Below are positions 21,568 to 32,713 of a stretch of DNA of 64,000 nt, in pieces (the stretch's first letter is position 1; each line of letters starts with the position of its first letter). Source of the DNA: Telmatactis stephensoni (taxonomy: Eukaryota > Cnidaria > Anthozoa > Actiniaria > Isophelliidae); the NCBI GenBank assembly GCA_029948255.1, contig JALIZF010001772.1, positions 482,501 to 546,500 of the forward strand, in the 5' to 3' direction. Made by a program: the position numbers and the translations under genes. The notes beneath the pieces are model-generated. The model was not told the DNA's origin. It searched no databases and saw nothing but the letters and a program-made list of their open reading frames with translations.

Positions 21568-24500
21568 ATGGCAAATGTAGTAGTTGTTGGTGCTGGTATC
21601 ATTGGAGTGACTACAGCCTTGTCAATCCTAGAGAAAGATCCTTCTATCAAAGTAACAGTCGTTGCTGATGAGTTTAGCCCCAATACAACGTCTGATGGTG
21701 CTGCAGGATTAATAATGCCTTATGTTATGCAAGATACACCAATGGATTTACAGAGGTATTATGAATAACCGCAACTTATATTTGTTTTAGGTTCTTTATG
21801 AAGCAATTATTGGATGAGGTCGAGTAGGATATGGGGAATTATTAAGGCCTCGGTTTGTGTTATTTGATAACACAAACCTCGGCCTTAATAATTCCCCATA
21901 TCCTACGAGGAACGAATTAAATAATTGTTTTATTATTTTTTGAAAATAATTCTTACTCAGTTGTGCTTTGTTGACAATTAAGAATACATGCAAATCTTGA
22001 AGTCATAAATTAGCGTGACGTCATACCGCAAGCTAATATTCCATATTCGAGAAAATTACGTCATAACTTCGAATAATGGTTTTCAGCATTTTCATAACTC
22101 CAAATTTGGGCAGCTACCCAGTGACTATGGCAATTTATCCGCTTGCTCTTAATTAGCCAATCAAAACTCTTGAATTATTTTCAAAATATAGCCAGTGACT
22201 ATGGCAATTTATCCGCTTGCTCTTAATTAGCCAATCAAAACTCTTGAATTATTTTCAAAATATAATAAGACATGAGATTTCACAAACGATCGGCTGACAA
22301 ATAAATTTTGAATAGAGGAACAATTTCAATTTTACTTTTACTTTAATGATATGTGCTACCTTATAACATGAGTAATGTAACTGTCTTAACTTATAGTGCT
22401 GTTGCATATGTTTTTCTGTGTATTTCTGTGAAGTTTCAAGCTGTTTTGAGCTCATTTGATTTTTCTCCCTTTATATTGTACATAAATCATATAATATTTG
22501 TGTTAATAAACAAATATATGTACATTATTATACAATTCTCAAAAGAACGCACGTAATAATATGCACAAGAATGCGAAAAATATGAGACCACATTAGGTTA
22601 GTAACATTTGAATGGCTTCCCAGTGCAAAGCTGTGCACTTTCCCAGTGCAAAGCCGTGCACTAATTGTAGTCAAAAGTGGCAATGAAAAAATTAAAAAGG
22701 TAACTGCTCAATTTTTGATGGCCCCTTCCCCCTTTCTACATACATACACGCATAATATTCTTAAAGAGGGAGTGTAAAAATCTGTGGCCCCCCTCTATTT
22801 GCACCAATCCCCCCCTCCCTGTAAATAATATCTGGTCCCTAACATGACAAGATTTTGTAAAAAAAAGTTTGAAAGGGAACCACAACAATTTACAGTATTT
22901 GACGTAAGTAGGATAATTCAAGGTTTGAACAGAGACCACCTACCAATATAAGGGTAATTAAAGGGTCTACACAGTATGATTTTAATAGGACTGGTTCACA
23001 TGAGAGAGGGTGCCCCTATGAAGTAGGGATAACTCTTTTGTTTTCTTTTCCCTGGTGGACACAAAACAAGAGTTAATCCTACTATATAGGGCCACCCTCT
23101 CTCAGTCATGTGAATGGGCCCTTACTTACTAATTGTTGTAAATGGAGGAAGTTGGTGAATGAAATGAAATCTTGGCCTCTCAAGAAAAAATGCTTATTGT
23201 TGCAAATTAAGTCTCACATTGATTCTTGATTACACCTGACTCTGTTCTTGATGTATAGAACTGGGTTTTTTTTTTTTCAATCCAAATATTAAGTGAAGCA
23301 AGTGATTAATCAATTTTAATGTTTCCGTAATAGAAAGTGGTTTGGTGTTACGCTGAAAAAACTGAAAAAATTGTTGGACTCTGAACTAGCCCCACAGCTG
23401 GGAATATTTCTGACAAGTATTCTCAAAGTTTACGATTTTGAAGAAGAGGTAATTGATTGTTCAGTGCATAGCAAAGCCATACAATATGCAACCCAAATTC
23501 CTATGTAGTAAATATTTAGGTAGACTGCTCTGGGTATCCAATTTCCTTAGCCAGCTAAAGGGCTCAAACTGCCTCTGTGATATGTGTATACATGGTCCTA
23601 CATGCATACATAGAGTAATTTCTAATAAATGACTAATTAGTACGAGTACCATTTGAATTAATTTAGAGTCTACTATAATTAACTGTTAATAATATTGTTA
23701 ACTTATAAGAAAAAAAAAGGATGACTAAGATTAGATTTCATATGAGTGTGAAACTTACTGCACTGTGCCATGACTATTTATTAAACATTTGAAATTCCTG
23801 CAGTTACCATGCCCTAACCATGCTGTGCTGCTTTCACAGTCATACAAAATCTACTCTAGTAGGCTATAGTGCACCCCTTCTATGCAAGAGGTCCCAAATT
23901 CCATGCATTCCCACCAGTGACCTCACTTCCTTGTTTTGACTTCTTTCCTTCCTATGCAGCTTTAATTAGCTTTAAGTAGAATTTAAACTAGTAGTTTCTA
24001 TTAGAAAAGGAAGTGCTACAAGAATACGGTTTATGAAACTGCATGAAGATGCATGGATCGAGTCATGTATTTTATATTTGCATACTTCTTGTTTGGTGTC
24101 CATGCATGTTTTAGTGCTCTAATTCTTATGTTTCATAGTTTAAGGCTTGTTTCAAATGCTAAATCTAACATTCTAACATGCTAAATTCAATGCAAATACA
24201 ATAATAATGAGTAGAAACAAAATATTGGAGTAATTTGCAATGAATTTGGCACATGTATGATTAAGAATTTGAAACAGGTCTAGGAAAAAAACAGCTTAAA
24301 ATGCTTCAAAACCAGAAATAAGCATACATGCAAACACACAAAAAGATAACATTTACTAAAAAAATTGTTATTCCATGAGTGAGGACTCAAACCTGGACCA
24401 CAGCAGTGAAAGGCCAGTGGTCTCACCACTTGGCCAACCATGCCACCCAGTAGAAGGTTTAAACCTGAAAAATATTACATTTATTGTTTTTGAGTTTGTG

Positions 24501-27500
24501 ACTAATAATTTTAGGGGTAACACATGTGTTGCCATGCCTGCTGGATGACACGTACTTCAGGCACCTTTTAGAGGTCATTTTCAAAATTTTCTGAGGAGCG
24601 CACCCCCACCCTTGTATACACCTATTTCAAAAAATGTTGTCGGGCGAGAGGCTTCAGGCCTACGCGACTAGACCGCAAAGGAGTATGGGTAGTTGAAAAA
24701 TTTATTCTCTTTTTGGCTTTTGGTCTTTATTTTAAGCATCAATGAATAAAGGACTTTGTTGTATAAGCACAACACAAGCTGGTTGAGAGTTGTGCTGATA
24801 TTTATGTGGTTTCGTAGCTTTTAGTAATTCCTACCCATACTCCATTTCGGGTGAGTCGCGTGGCCTTGGGTTTATTTGCCGACAACGTTAATTGAAATAG
24901 GTGTATATAGGAGGCTTCCCCCAGGATTGAGTCACTAGATGGTGCTTAAAAGTAATTAAGAAATGTTGTATTCAAGCACTTCTGGAGAACTTTGCAGGTT
25001 TCTAATTGCACAAAGTCAGGAGGTTTTTGACATTTAACATTCCTATCTGATATTGATAAAAAATATTCTACTATTCTATGGAATCTTTGGATCTCAATTT
25101 AATGTAAGCCCAATTATTGTGGAAATCAATGCATTCCCTCAAGTCATTAATTAATTTCATAAAAATGATCAATTCCAGGAACCGTCTTGGAAAGACGTAG
25201 TGTATGGTTATCGAAGGTTGACTGAAGAGGAATTGGCAGATTTCCCTGCACAGCCTGCAAGGTTAGTACTGTATATGACAGTATAAGAATGTTTTTAATT
25301 TAATTCTTGCGAATAGATCTTTCTCAAATTTGCATAACCACATGACCAAATACCCACCAGGCAAGATGCGCACTACGGTCGCAATGAAGTTATGGGCATA
25401 TTCAAATATTTTCATCATTTGCTTCTGACCATAGAGTAGCTAGAACAAGACTCTGGGAAATTTTCAATTACCACCCTTGCTCCCCGAGATTTAAATTTTA
25501 ATGGGGATAAATACCCAGGGGGGACTCCACTGTAAAAGGATCATTCAGGTATGCTCGATGGAAATTTTCAAAAATACCCCTAAAAGATACTGGAAGCCTT
25601 TTAAGGTGGTTCGACTGTGTTTTTTAGTGAGCTAGTACAACATAAACCGTTCAATTAAATAATGGTTATTGTAGCTGACCTAGATAAAGATGAATGTTTA
25701 CTGTGAACTTGGTGTGGTCATGATTGGAGTTACCATAGCAACATAAGAATGCCATCATGAGTTTTAAATATAGCCATATTTTTTGTGACCAGGAAAAATT
25801 CAGAAGAATCACTTAACAGGATTTATGCATTGCATGGATATCTCATTGTACAGCGATTTTGAAGAATTTCAGAGTGTAATAGCATTTTCAAGAAATTTAC
25901 AAATAAATTTCTTGGGCTCCAAATAAAGCAAAAGGAAACAAATCAAACGCACCAGCAATATTCCTAGAAAACAAGCGTTTCTGTAACGCCTTTGAAGAGG
26001 ATAGCATCTAATACTATTCGACTGTCTTTGGTAAAAAGCTCAAGAGGATCACTTCATTTGCTTTTGAGAAAATGAAATTTGTTGGGTTAAGACACTGCAG
26101 CGCTATGACTTTGCACTAGCGGCTGAAACTTGGAAGGTACACTCACTAAAAAACACAGTCGAATCACTTTAAGAAGGGCGTGGCTGGACAGTTTTTAACC
26201 CCTAAGAGATATCACACAAAAAATACATAAACTGTTCAAATGTTTCTCAGAGTATTATTCTGAGTATCATAAGCTCCTAAACCCTTATGTGCAATTTATT
26301 ATAAAATAATTAAAAGTGATGGGCTCTTTTGATACTCCAAAAGAGATACAATGAGCATACCTGACCCTTTTACAAGGATCCAATCATCTTATGGGTTCAT
26401 ACCCTTAGAAAAACACACTCATGTGAATTAATTCCAAATTGAACTTGAAATCTTATGATTACCTATACTAGATTTTGTTTCTAGGTTTGGATATGCATTC
26501 AACACATTTATTTCAGAGGGTTCATTAATGATACCATGGTTGATGAACAAGTAAGTAAGACTACTAATTAACAATACCATGGTTAATGAACAAGTACGTC
26601 TGACCACAAAAACCATACCATGGTTAATAAACAAGTACGACTGCGAAATATCGTACTGGTAAGACCACCATTAAAATGGCATACCATGAACAAGTAAGAC
26701 TACCAAACACCATACCATGGTAATACCATGGTTAATGAACATGTAATTAAGACTACCAAACACCATAAACAAGTAGGTAAGATTGGCAAACACCATGCCA
26801 TATTGGTCATGAAATGAACAAGTAACTGAGACTACCAAACATGGCATACCATGGTTGAACTCATGGAATTTTTTCATCAATTTGAGAATGGATTTAACAA
26901 ATTCAATGAACTCCTTCAGTTCCTATTTTTTCCAGAGTAAGAGAACTTGGTGGTTCCTTTCATAAGAGGCATATAACATCATTATCTGAGGTACATAAAT
27001 GTACATCCAGTACAACTTGCCATGGGCAACATAATTTTAGATTATTTGAGATTATTTATTGCATTGCCATCACAAGTGAAATTTGCTGATTGTATGACAT
27101 GTATATGTCAACAAGGGTGGCAACTATGTCTTGCAACAAAAAATTGTTTCAAAAATTCGAACTTTTCTCTGCAATTATTTGAACATTGCACAACTCATAT
27201 TGAGTATTGCAGAATGATGATAGACGCTGCAATTTTTCTCTGCAATGGAAATCTGAATTCCATTGCCTGCAGTGCAAGAAAAATGCAGCATATACTGTGG
27301 GCTTCATGAAAACAAAACTGACAAAACAAAATAAAGCAAAGCAGAACAGAACAGAGCAAACCAAAGCAAAGCCAATGGGGATTGAGCTTATGTCCCATAG
27401 TATTTGTACATGTGGATATTTATGTAGCAATAGCTGCACTACCATTCATGTGTTTTATCTTCACAGCTGTCTGGCTATGATGTCATTGTTAACTGTACTG

Positions 27501-30426
27501 GAATGGCTGCCAGGGAACTTGTATCTGATACCATGCTTAGGCCTGTCAGAGGACAAGTACTAAGAGTAAGCAAGCAAAACGTTCAAGATTTCAAATATTC
27601 TAGTGATACCGAGGCTAGTAAAACAAAATAATTGACGTCATTTCATTACTTTTACTCCAGGAAGCTTCGATATCAAGCAAAATATTTGAGATCTCTTTTC
27701 TCTTTTTTTCTCACTTCCTTCTTTATTTCGCTTCCTTCATTATTTCCACATGTAATTATCGAATAACGTTAATTAGTGGATTTACGCAACTATAAACCGC
27801 AATAACTGCGCAAAGGCGTTTCTTTTCTCATGCACCCCTTTGCGTGTCTTCAAGTTTTTTTGAGGATGCGAGAAGAATGTGAGAAACCTACAAGCCAACT
27901 TTGAAGACGACGGCGCGCCCGTGAAAAAGAACTTATTCATTACGTTTCCGTAATCGTTACGTAAGATCTCTTGTGATTGTACTTGCATGATTACCTTTTT
28001 TATCCGTAGATTAAAGCGCCCTGGATAAAGCACACGTGCATGTATTTTACAGAGGAAGACGATAAGCACGATCGATCTATATACGTTATTCCACAGTAAG
28101 TCAGTGCCTGTAATTCTTTATATTATTAAATAGATGTCCATGCTAAAAGCTGAGCGAAATACATCAAAGCGATGGGCCCTGCTACAGCTGCAATAGACCG
28201 TTGAATACAGTAATACAATTAAGTAAACTTGTACTGGGAAACTTGCTCATGTAGGGTAACTCGCTGCACTATCACTTAGACATAAAGGCTATCTTTCTTT
28301 GTCATTATGAGGTGAATAAAAGGATCAACTATTTTCTCAAAAGATTTTATTAAAGCAAACCTCTCATAAAGTAGTATATATAGTCCAATAAATAACCTAT
28401 TTATGGTACGGTTCCCCTGATTTTTGGCGCTTGGTCCGATTATTTTGGGTATCAGACACCGCTATCAGGCCAAGAGAATTTTCTGTTTACACGATGATAA
28501 TGGCGCGTGCCGTCGCAAAAACTGGTAGGCCCAGAAACCCAGCTGTGCCATAAAGACGTTGTTGTGTAAATCGAGCTTGAATCGGAATTAAATTGGCGCT
28601 TAAGATTTTGGACCTCGTCACCCTCACACCTGGGATCCTAGCCTACGTAGCGGCCTTTCCCTTACGCATGCTCATGGGATCACTAGACAAAAACCCGAGA
28701 ACAGCTTGATGATGGTATTGTATTGTGGTTTCTAGAACCAACTCTGTTGTTATTGGAGGGACCAAGCAGATTGACGACTATAACACAAAACCAACGCTTG
28801 AAGATACTGTCCATATCATATCTGGAACAAGTAGACTATTTCCAGGTATCAAGGTGAGTAACTCGTACACTTACGCGCGCGCAAGGCTCTCGAACAATAG
28901 AATTTGATTTTTGACGTGCGCGCGGACGGGACCTTGCGCGCGCGATGGTGAAGTTACTAAAAATAGCCTTAGCCGCCACGAACATCGCACAGACATCAAT
29001 ACTGAGTTTCGCTCTCTTAGCATTATGGCCTCTTGGACTACATCACTTTCAAAACCTTTTGATATGCTATTCTAGAAGAATTCCCACCACATGACTTGGG
29101 TTACTACTTTGGCCCTCAAAGTTGTTACGGTGCAAGTATGGAAAAAACCTGCGAGTGGTTTCTCTTGAGCAAGAAAAAGGCATCAATATATACTAATTCA
29201 CAACAAGTCACTGCATATAAAACAACCTCGAAATCAAGTCTAGTGTAAAGTTCGTTTGTTTTCTGTTGTGCTTTCAGAATGCACCCATTCTTCAAAACTG
29301 GGCTGGTCTACGTCCTAGTCGAAGTTGTGTTCGTCTTGAGAGAGAAACAATGAAATGTATAGACAAACGAGGACAAGAAAAGATACTAAATGTAAGGATC
29401 TAATCTTACTGTTTTTCTTAACACAAGCTCTAACAGGTCATCCCCTACTTCCCCCCGCTCGAAAAGCAGAGCAATTACCCTTGACGGGTAATGACAAAGA
29501 ATTCTTCATTCATTGAATTTCGTTTAATCCTTTAAACACCACGCCTTTTTGAAGATTTGAGAATAAGAATATTGGTGCGACATCAACAGACTTTGATTAC
29601 GCACTTGTGAAGCACATGATAATCTATTGCAATTAGAATTATTGCGACATCAATTAACAATCGAGTCAGGATTTTCGAGTTGGATGCAGACCAAGGAGGG
29701 TGTTAGCTGCCGCAGTGCTTTTTTTTTCTTCGTTCAAAATATTTTTACAGCCAGCCTTGACTGAAAAATAATTTTATTTCAGTTCACAACATGTTAGCAA
29801 GAAAATTTGATGAGTTTTGATATTTTTGAAATTGAATGTCGATCTGAAAGTTCGTAAAATATACTTCATTTGAACTTACCAGACATTTTGGTCTTCATCT
29901 TCTTTTGTGTCTTTTTGGCTAGAAATCCGCTGTTTTCTACATGCCTTGCGAGGAAAATATCCAAGAAATGATGGAAACCATTTTCCTGCTTCCGCCCTGC
30001 TGCGTGACGTAAATGGTTCAAAATTATTTTATTATTGGACGAATGACGTCAGTCGTCCAATAAATTTTATTTTCATTATTGGTCGATTGACAAACTGAAT
30101 TTGGCAAGTACGTGTTTCGGAAAATTGGCCCATCAGAAACAGAGAAATATTTTGAATGAATATACTAATATTTAGTAATTGGAATTTTTACGACATCGAT
30201 AGCCTATGATTACGCCCTTTGTTTTCAAACAATTGATAATTTATTGAAATTAGAATTGTTGCGACATCAATAGACTTGATTGCTCTTGTCCTTGTTGGTT
30301 TCGTTACAGGTTGTTCATAACTATGGACATGGTGGTGCTGGTTTCTCAATAGCCTTTGGTTGTGCTGATGACTCCAGTGATCTTGTACTAACAGAGTTGG
30401 CAAACAAGAAAAAGGCCAAGTTGTGA
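21568..30426 (+). CDS. D-amino-acid/D-aspartate oxidase, ten exons
   Basis: Exons 21568-21755, 23334-23448, 25179-25261, 26485-26550, 26936-26990, 27467-27565, 28010-28095, 28736-28853, 29278-29391 and 30310-30426 splice in frame to 346 residues, the family's normal length. This flavoenzyme oxidises D-amino acids to 2-oxo acids with ammonia and H2O2. It shows the N-terminal FAD-binding VVVVGAGIIG, TTSDGAAGLIMPY, DVIVNCTG, RGQVLR, GGTKQ, the substrate-arginine region GLRPSR and C-terminal HNYGHGGAG. It ends in AKL, a type 1 peroxisomal signal. The active-site loop before IYVIP is short as in D-aspartate oxidase, while EPSWKD resembles D-amino-acid oxidase, so substrate preference is open. The start is the first ATG with purine at -3 (AAAATGG). 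A polyadenylation signal lies at 30572. Confidence 0.92.
21823..21908. repeat. Foldback in oxidase intron 1
   Basis: TAGGATATGGGGAATTATTA, then AAGGCCTCGGTTTGTGTT, faces its near-perfect complement across a 7-base loop. Confidence 0.8.
22118..22263. repeat. Exact 74-bp tandem duplication
   Basis: Two head-to-tail copies begin at 22118 and 22192 (CCAGTGACTATGGCAATTTA). They are identical over about 73 bp, so the duplication is recent or an assembly artefact. Located in oxidase intron 1. Confidence 0.85.
22985..23123. mobile_element. Foldback MITE in oxidase intron 1
   Basis: GGTTCACATGAGAGAGGGTG on the left and the imperfect complement ending CATGTGAATGGGCC on the right, with inner arms around AGTAGGGATAACTCTTTTGT. 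Confidence 0.65.
24345..24449 (-). mobile_element. tRNA-derived SINE head, second family, minus strand
   Basis: On the minus strand, GGCATGGTTGGCCAAGTGG gives box A (24436-24426) and GGTTTGAGTCC gives box B (24393-24383), spaced as in a tRNA. The following sequence differs from the SINE at 10832, and no acceptor stem closes. It lies in oxidase intron 2. Confidence 0.6.
24615..24907. mobile_element. MITE, TATACACCTATTT family, copy 2
   Basis: Ends TATACACCTATTTCAAAAAA and TTGAAATAGGTGTATA inverted. The inner arms share TGTTGTCGG, GGCCTACGCGACT and GGAGTATGGGTAG with their complements. Located in oxidase intron 2. Confidence 0.8.
25528..26387. mobile_element. Foldback element split by a second element
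   Basis: Outer arms: AAAAGGATCATTCAGGTATG and CCCCTAAAAGATACT on the left, with imperfect complements on the right (GATACTCCAAAAGAGATAC, CATACCTGACCCTTTT). The style of CCCCTAAAAGATAC and GGGGGGACTCC is shared with the element at 39508-39903. A TTAA-flanked element is inserted in the middle. Confidence 0.6.
25611..26172. mobile_element. Nested TTAA-flanked MITE
   Basis: TTAA at 25611-25614 and 26169-26172. Terminal inverted repeats of about 26 bp read GGTGGTTCGACTGTGTTTTT and AGTGATTCGACTGTGTTTTT. Together with its host it lies in oxidase intron 3. No open frame of note. Confidence 0.8.
26526..26875 (+). repeat. Minisatellite built from the exon 4 splice donor
   Basis: Starting inside the end of oxidase exon 4, the motif ATACCATGGTTAATGAACAA followed by GTA (the exon end plus donor) recurs about eight times with drift through intron 4. 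Many units continue GACTACCAAACACC. Copies at about 26573, 26623, 26693, 26724, 26767 and 26800 keep an AACAA/GTA-like donor. Confidence 0.85.
29570..30275. repeat. Diverged repeat units in oxidase intron 9
   Basis: Blocks with GCGACATCAA, AGACTTTGATTACGC and AATTAGAATTATTGCGACAT occur at about 29575-29655 and again at about 30186-30275, in the same order. A palindromic GACGAATGACGTCAGTCGTC lies between them at about 30040. Confidence 0.5.
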
Positions 30427-30577
30427 TGCGTATCTCTACGATGATTGGGAGAATAATAATGGAATAATGATAATAGTATAATGAGATTTATATCTAGCTT
30501 TTTACGCGTCTTCGGTTATCAAAAGCAACAGCGAAAATCGTTACATTGACATGATATGAGTTACATGTAGTAATAAA

Positions 30578-31299
30578 ATGCATTTTGTTGTTGTCCGTTA
30601 CAAACAATCTCGTACCCAGAGCCCGAGTTACTTTCGGCCTAATACGAGATTGCGTTACAAAATGCAGACAGATATCTACAGCGCATGCTCAGTCGAGGAG
30701 GGTTGAAAGCTCACCGAGTAAACGCTCACTCGAGCATCTGTTTTATCCAACTTCAGTCAGACTTCTGCTTTTCTGATCCTTCAATCATCATTGGGAGAGA
30801 GTGCTCAAATCAGTCAATGATAGAATCTTGATGCAAACATTTTTGCTGTCAATAGAGAAATGACATTTACAAATATATAGAGTGACTGTATGTTTGATGC
30901 AAAATCAATTAAGAGCAAATGTAGATAATTTGTGCAAGTTCGTCCGTCATTCATTTGTTTTGTGTAGCGCCGTTGATATATTTATCTTGCAAATAAATTA
31001 ATTTTTAAGAAGGATAAAATAAAACAATACATAAGTTTTATAAGACTAGATTGAAATAACGACTGGTATAAAATAGCTTGCGTAGCCGGCGCTTTTGGGG
31101 TGGAAAGAGAGGGGGATAGAAAGAAAGTAGCTTCCCCCTCCCCCTTTCCTCTCCCAAAAGCGCCAACTATGAAATGAAATATATGAGGTAAAAAGCTATT
31201 TTTAATAATATAAATAAGTGAAAAATATCACACGAGTTAAACCACAAGTTACTTTGGCAATAGAGGGTACGTGTTTTTGTACCAATGCTTTTAGGCAAG
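30578..31299. other. Intergenic stretch, no gene seen
   Basis: A C-rich/G-rich inverted pair flanks about 31088-31165 (GGCGCTTTTGGGGTGGAAAG and the imperfect complement). A short inverted pair, GTTACAAACAATCTCGTA and TACGAGATTGCGTTACAAA, lies near 30597-30662. Otherwise AT-rich. Confidence 0.4.
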
Positions 31300-32713
31300 T
31301 TATGTAAATGGGTGTGGATATAATGCGGATGCGGACGTCCGCTGGCGGACGGCGGACGGCGGACCAGATTTTTTCTTTCTTTCAAAAATTGAAAATAAAT
31401 TAAAATAGATGAAAAATAACAAAAATATAAATAAAAGTAAATATACATTAAATAAATTAAAAAATAACAATAAATATCGGAGAAAATTGGTAAGATGGAT
31501 TGGTAAATCTAAATTTCCTTTAGCTTTTCAAGTCTTTAGATACCTTAAGAGACGAATGTATAGCCAAAAGATAGAATGACCTTACTCTTTTTGAGTGTTG
31601 TTTCGACTATATATTGAGCGGCGCCATCTGATTCGTTATTTCGCATTTTATCTTAATGATTGAATCGATCCATATCCTATCTTATCTTACTGAAAACGGT
31701 ACAAAATTTGTGATGTATGGTCATGTCATCCTCAGTAAGAAAGTTGGACCGTAAGTCTAAGAAAGATAATAATGTCTGGATAAAATCAAAATTTTAGTTT
31801 CTTGTTAACTAAACAGCTGTCAAAAACCTTTAGATGCTTCGAGAATTGAAGTCTTAACAGCATAAGAATCGCGACTTCGTGGCATCGATTCATGGGCGAT
31901 TCACCACTACTAGTATAGTGGTGAATCGCCCATGAATCGATGCCACGAAGTCGCGATTCTTATGCTGTTAAGACTTCAATTCTGGTGATTTCCTGGTTGG
32001 CAGCAGCTCGCCTCGGGTTCCAAAGTAATTTTTCCACCAATCGTTAAAGAAACAAAAAAAAGTGTTTATTTGGGCAACAAATAGTCAGATTTCAAGCTCA
32101 CGCCTCCAATGTAAGCCATTACACATATAGCCTCAAAAACACGGTTTTTGGATCTTTTTTCAAAATAATAATATATATATGGTTTGGTTCTAATTCTATT
32201 GTAAGAAAAAAATCGTATTCTTCGAGTTCAATTCATTGCACAGTTCGAAGGTTTTACGAGAGAGAGAATGCGTGACATAACCGAGGTCAAGCTAGAAAAT
32301 AGGCTCTCTTTGAAATATAACAGAACTTGTCAAAAATCATTAAGTGATTTTGAAACAACCACGCTTTTCCGAACATTTCGATGGAAATTATTCTCTTCAA
32401 ATTTAAACCATTTTTGCTGATATTGCAAGCGCATTCTATCTTTTGGCTATACATTCGCCTCTTAAGGTATCTAAAGACTTGAAAAGCTAAAGGAAATTTA
32501 GTTTTACCAATCCATCTTACCAATTTTCTTCGATATTTATTGTTATTTTTTAATTTATTTAACGTATATTTTACTTTTATGTATATTTTTGTTATTTTTC
32601 AATATTTTAATATATTTTCAATTTTTGGAAAAAAAATCTGGTCCGCCGTCCGTCATCCGCCGTCTGCCGGCGGACGTCCGCATCCGCATTATACCCACAC
32701 CCTTATGTAAATG
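31300..32713. mobile_element. Mutator-like foldback element with 11-bp target duplication
   Basis: TTATGTAAATG is repeated exactly at 31300-31310 and 32703-32713. Between them, terminal inverted repeats of about 270 bp (31311-31578 and 32432-32702) start GGTGTGG, followed by GCGGATGCGGACGTCCGC and GGCGGAC repeats. Very long termini with a 9-11 bp duplication are the hallmark of Mutator-like elements, so the class is inferred from structure. The only shared open stretch (YLKRRMYSQKIE) is short, and no transposase is present. Confidence 0.75.
31842..31983. repeat. 142-bp near-perfect palindrome
   Basis: Arms of 68 bp (31842-31909 and 31916-31983) match without a visible mismatch around a 6-base centre, CTAGTA. 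The arms begin AGAATTGAAGTCTTAACAGC. The palindrome lies in the interior of the Mutator-like element. Confidence 0.9.
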
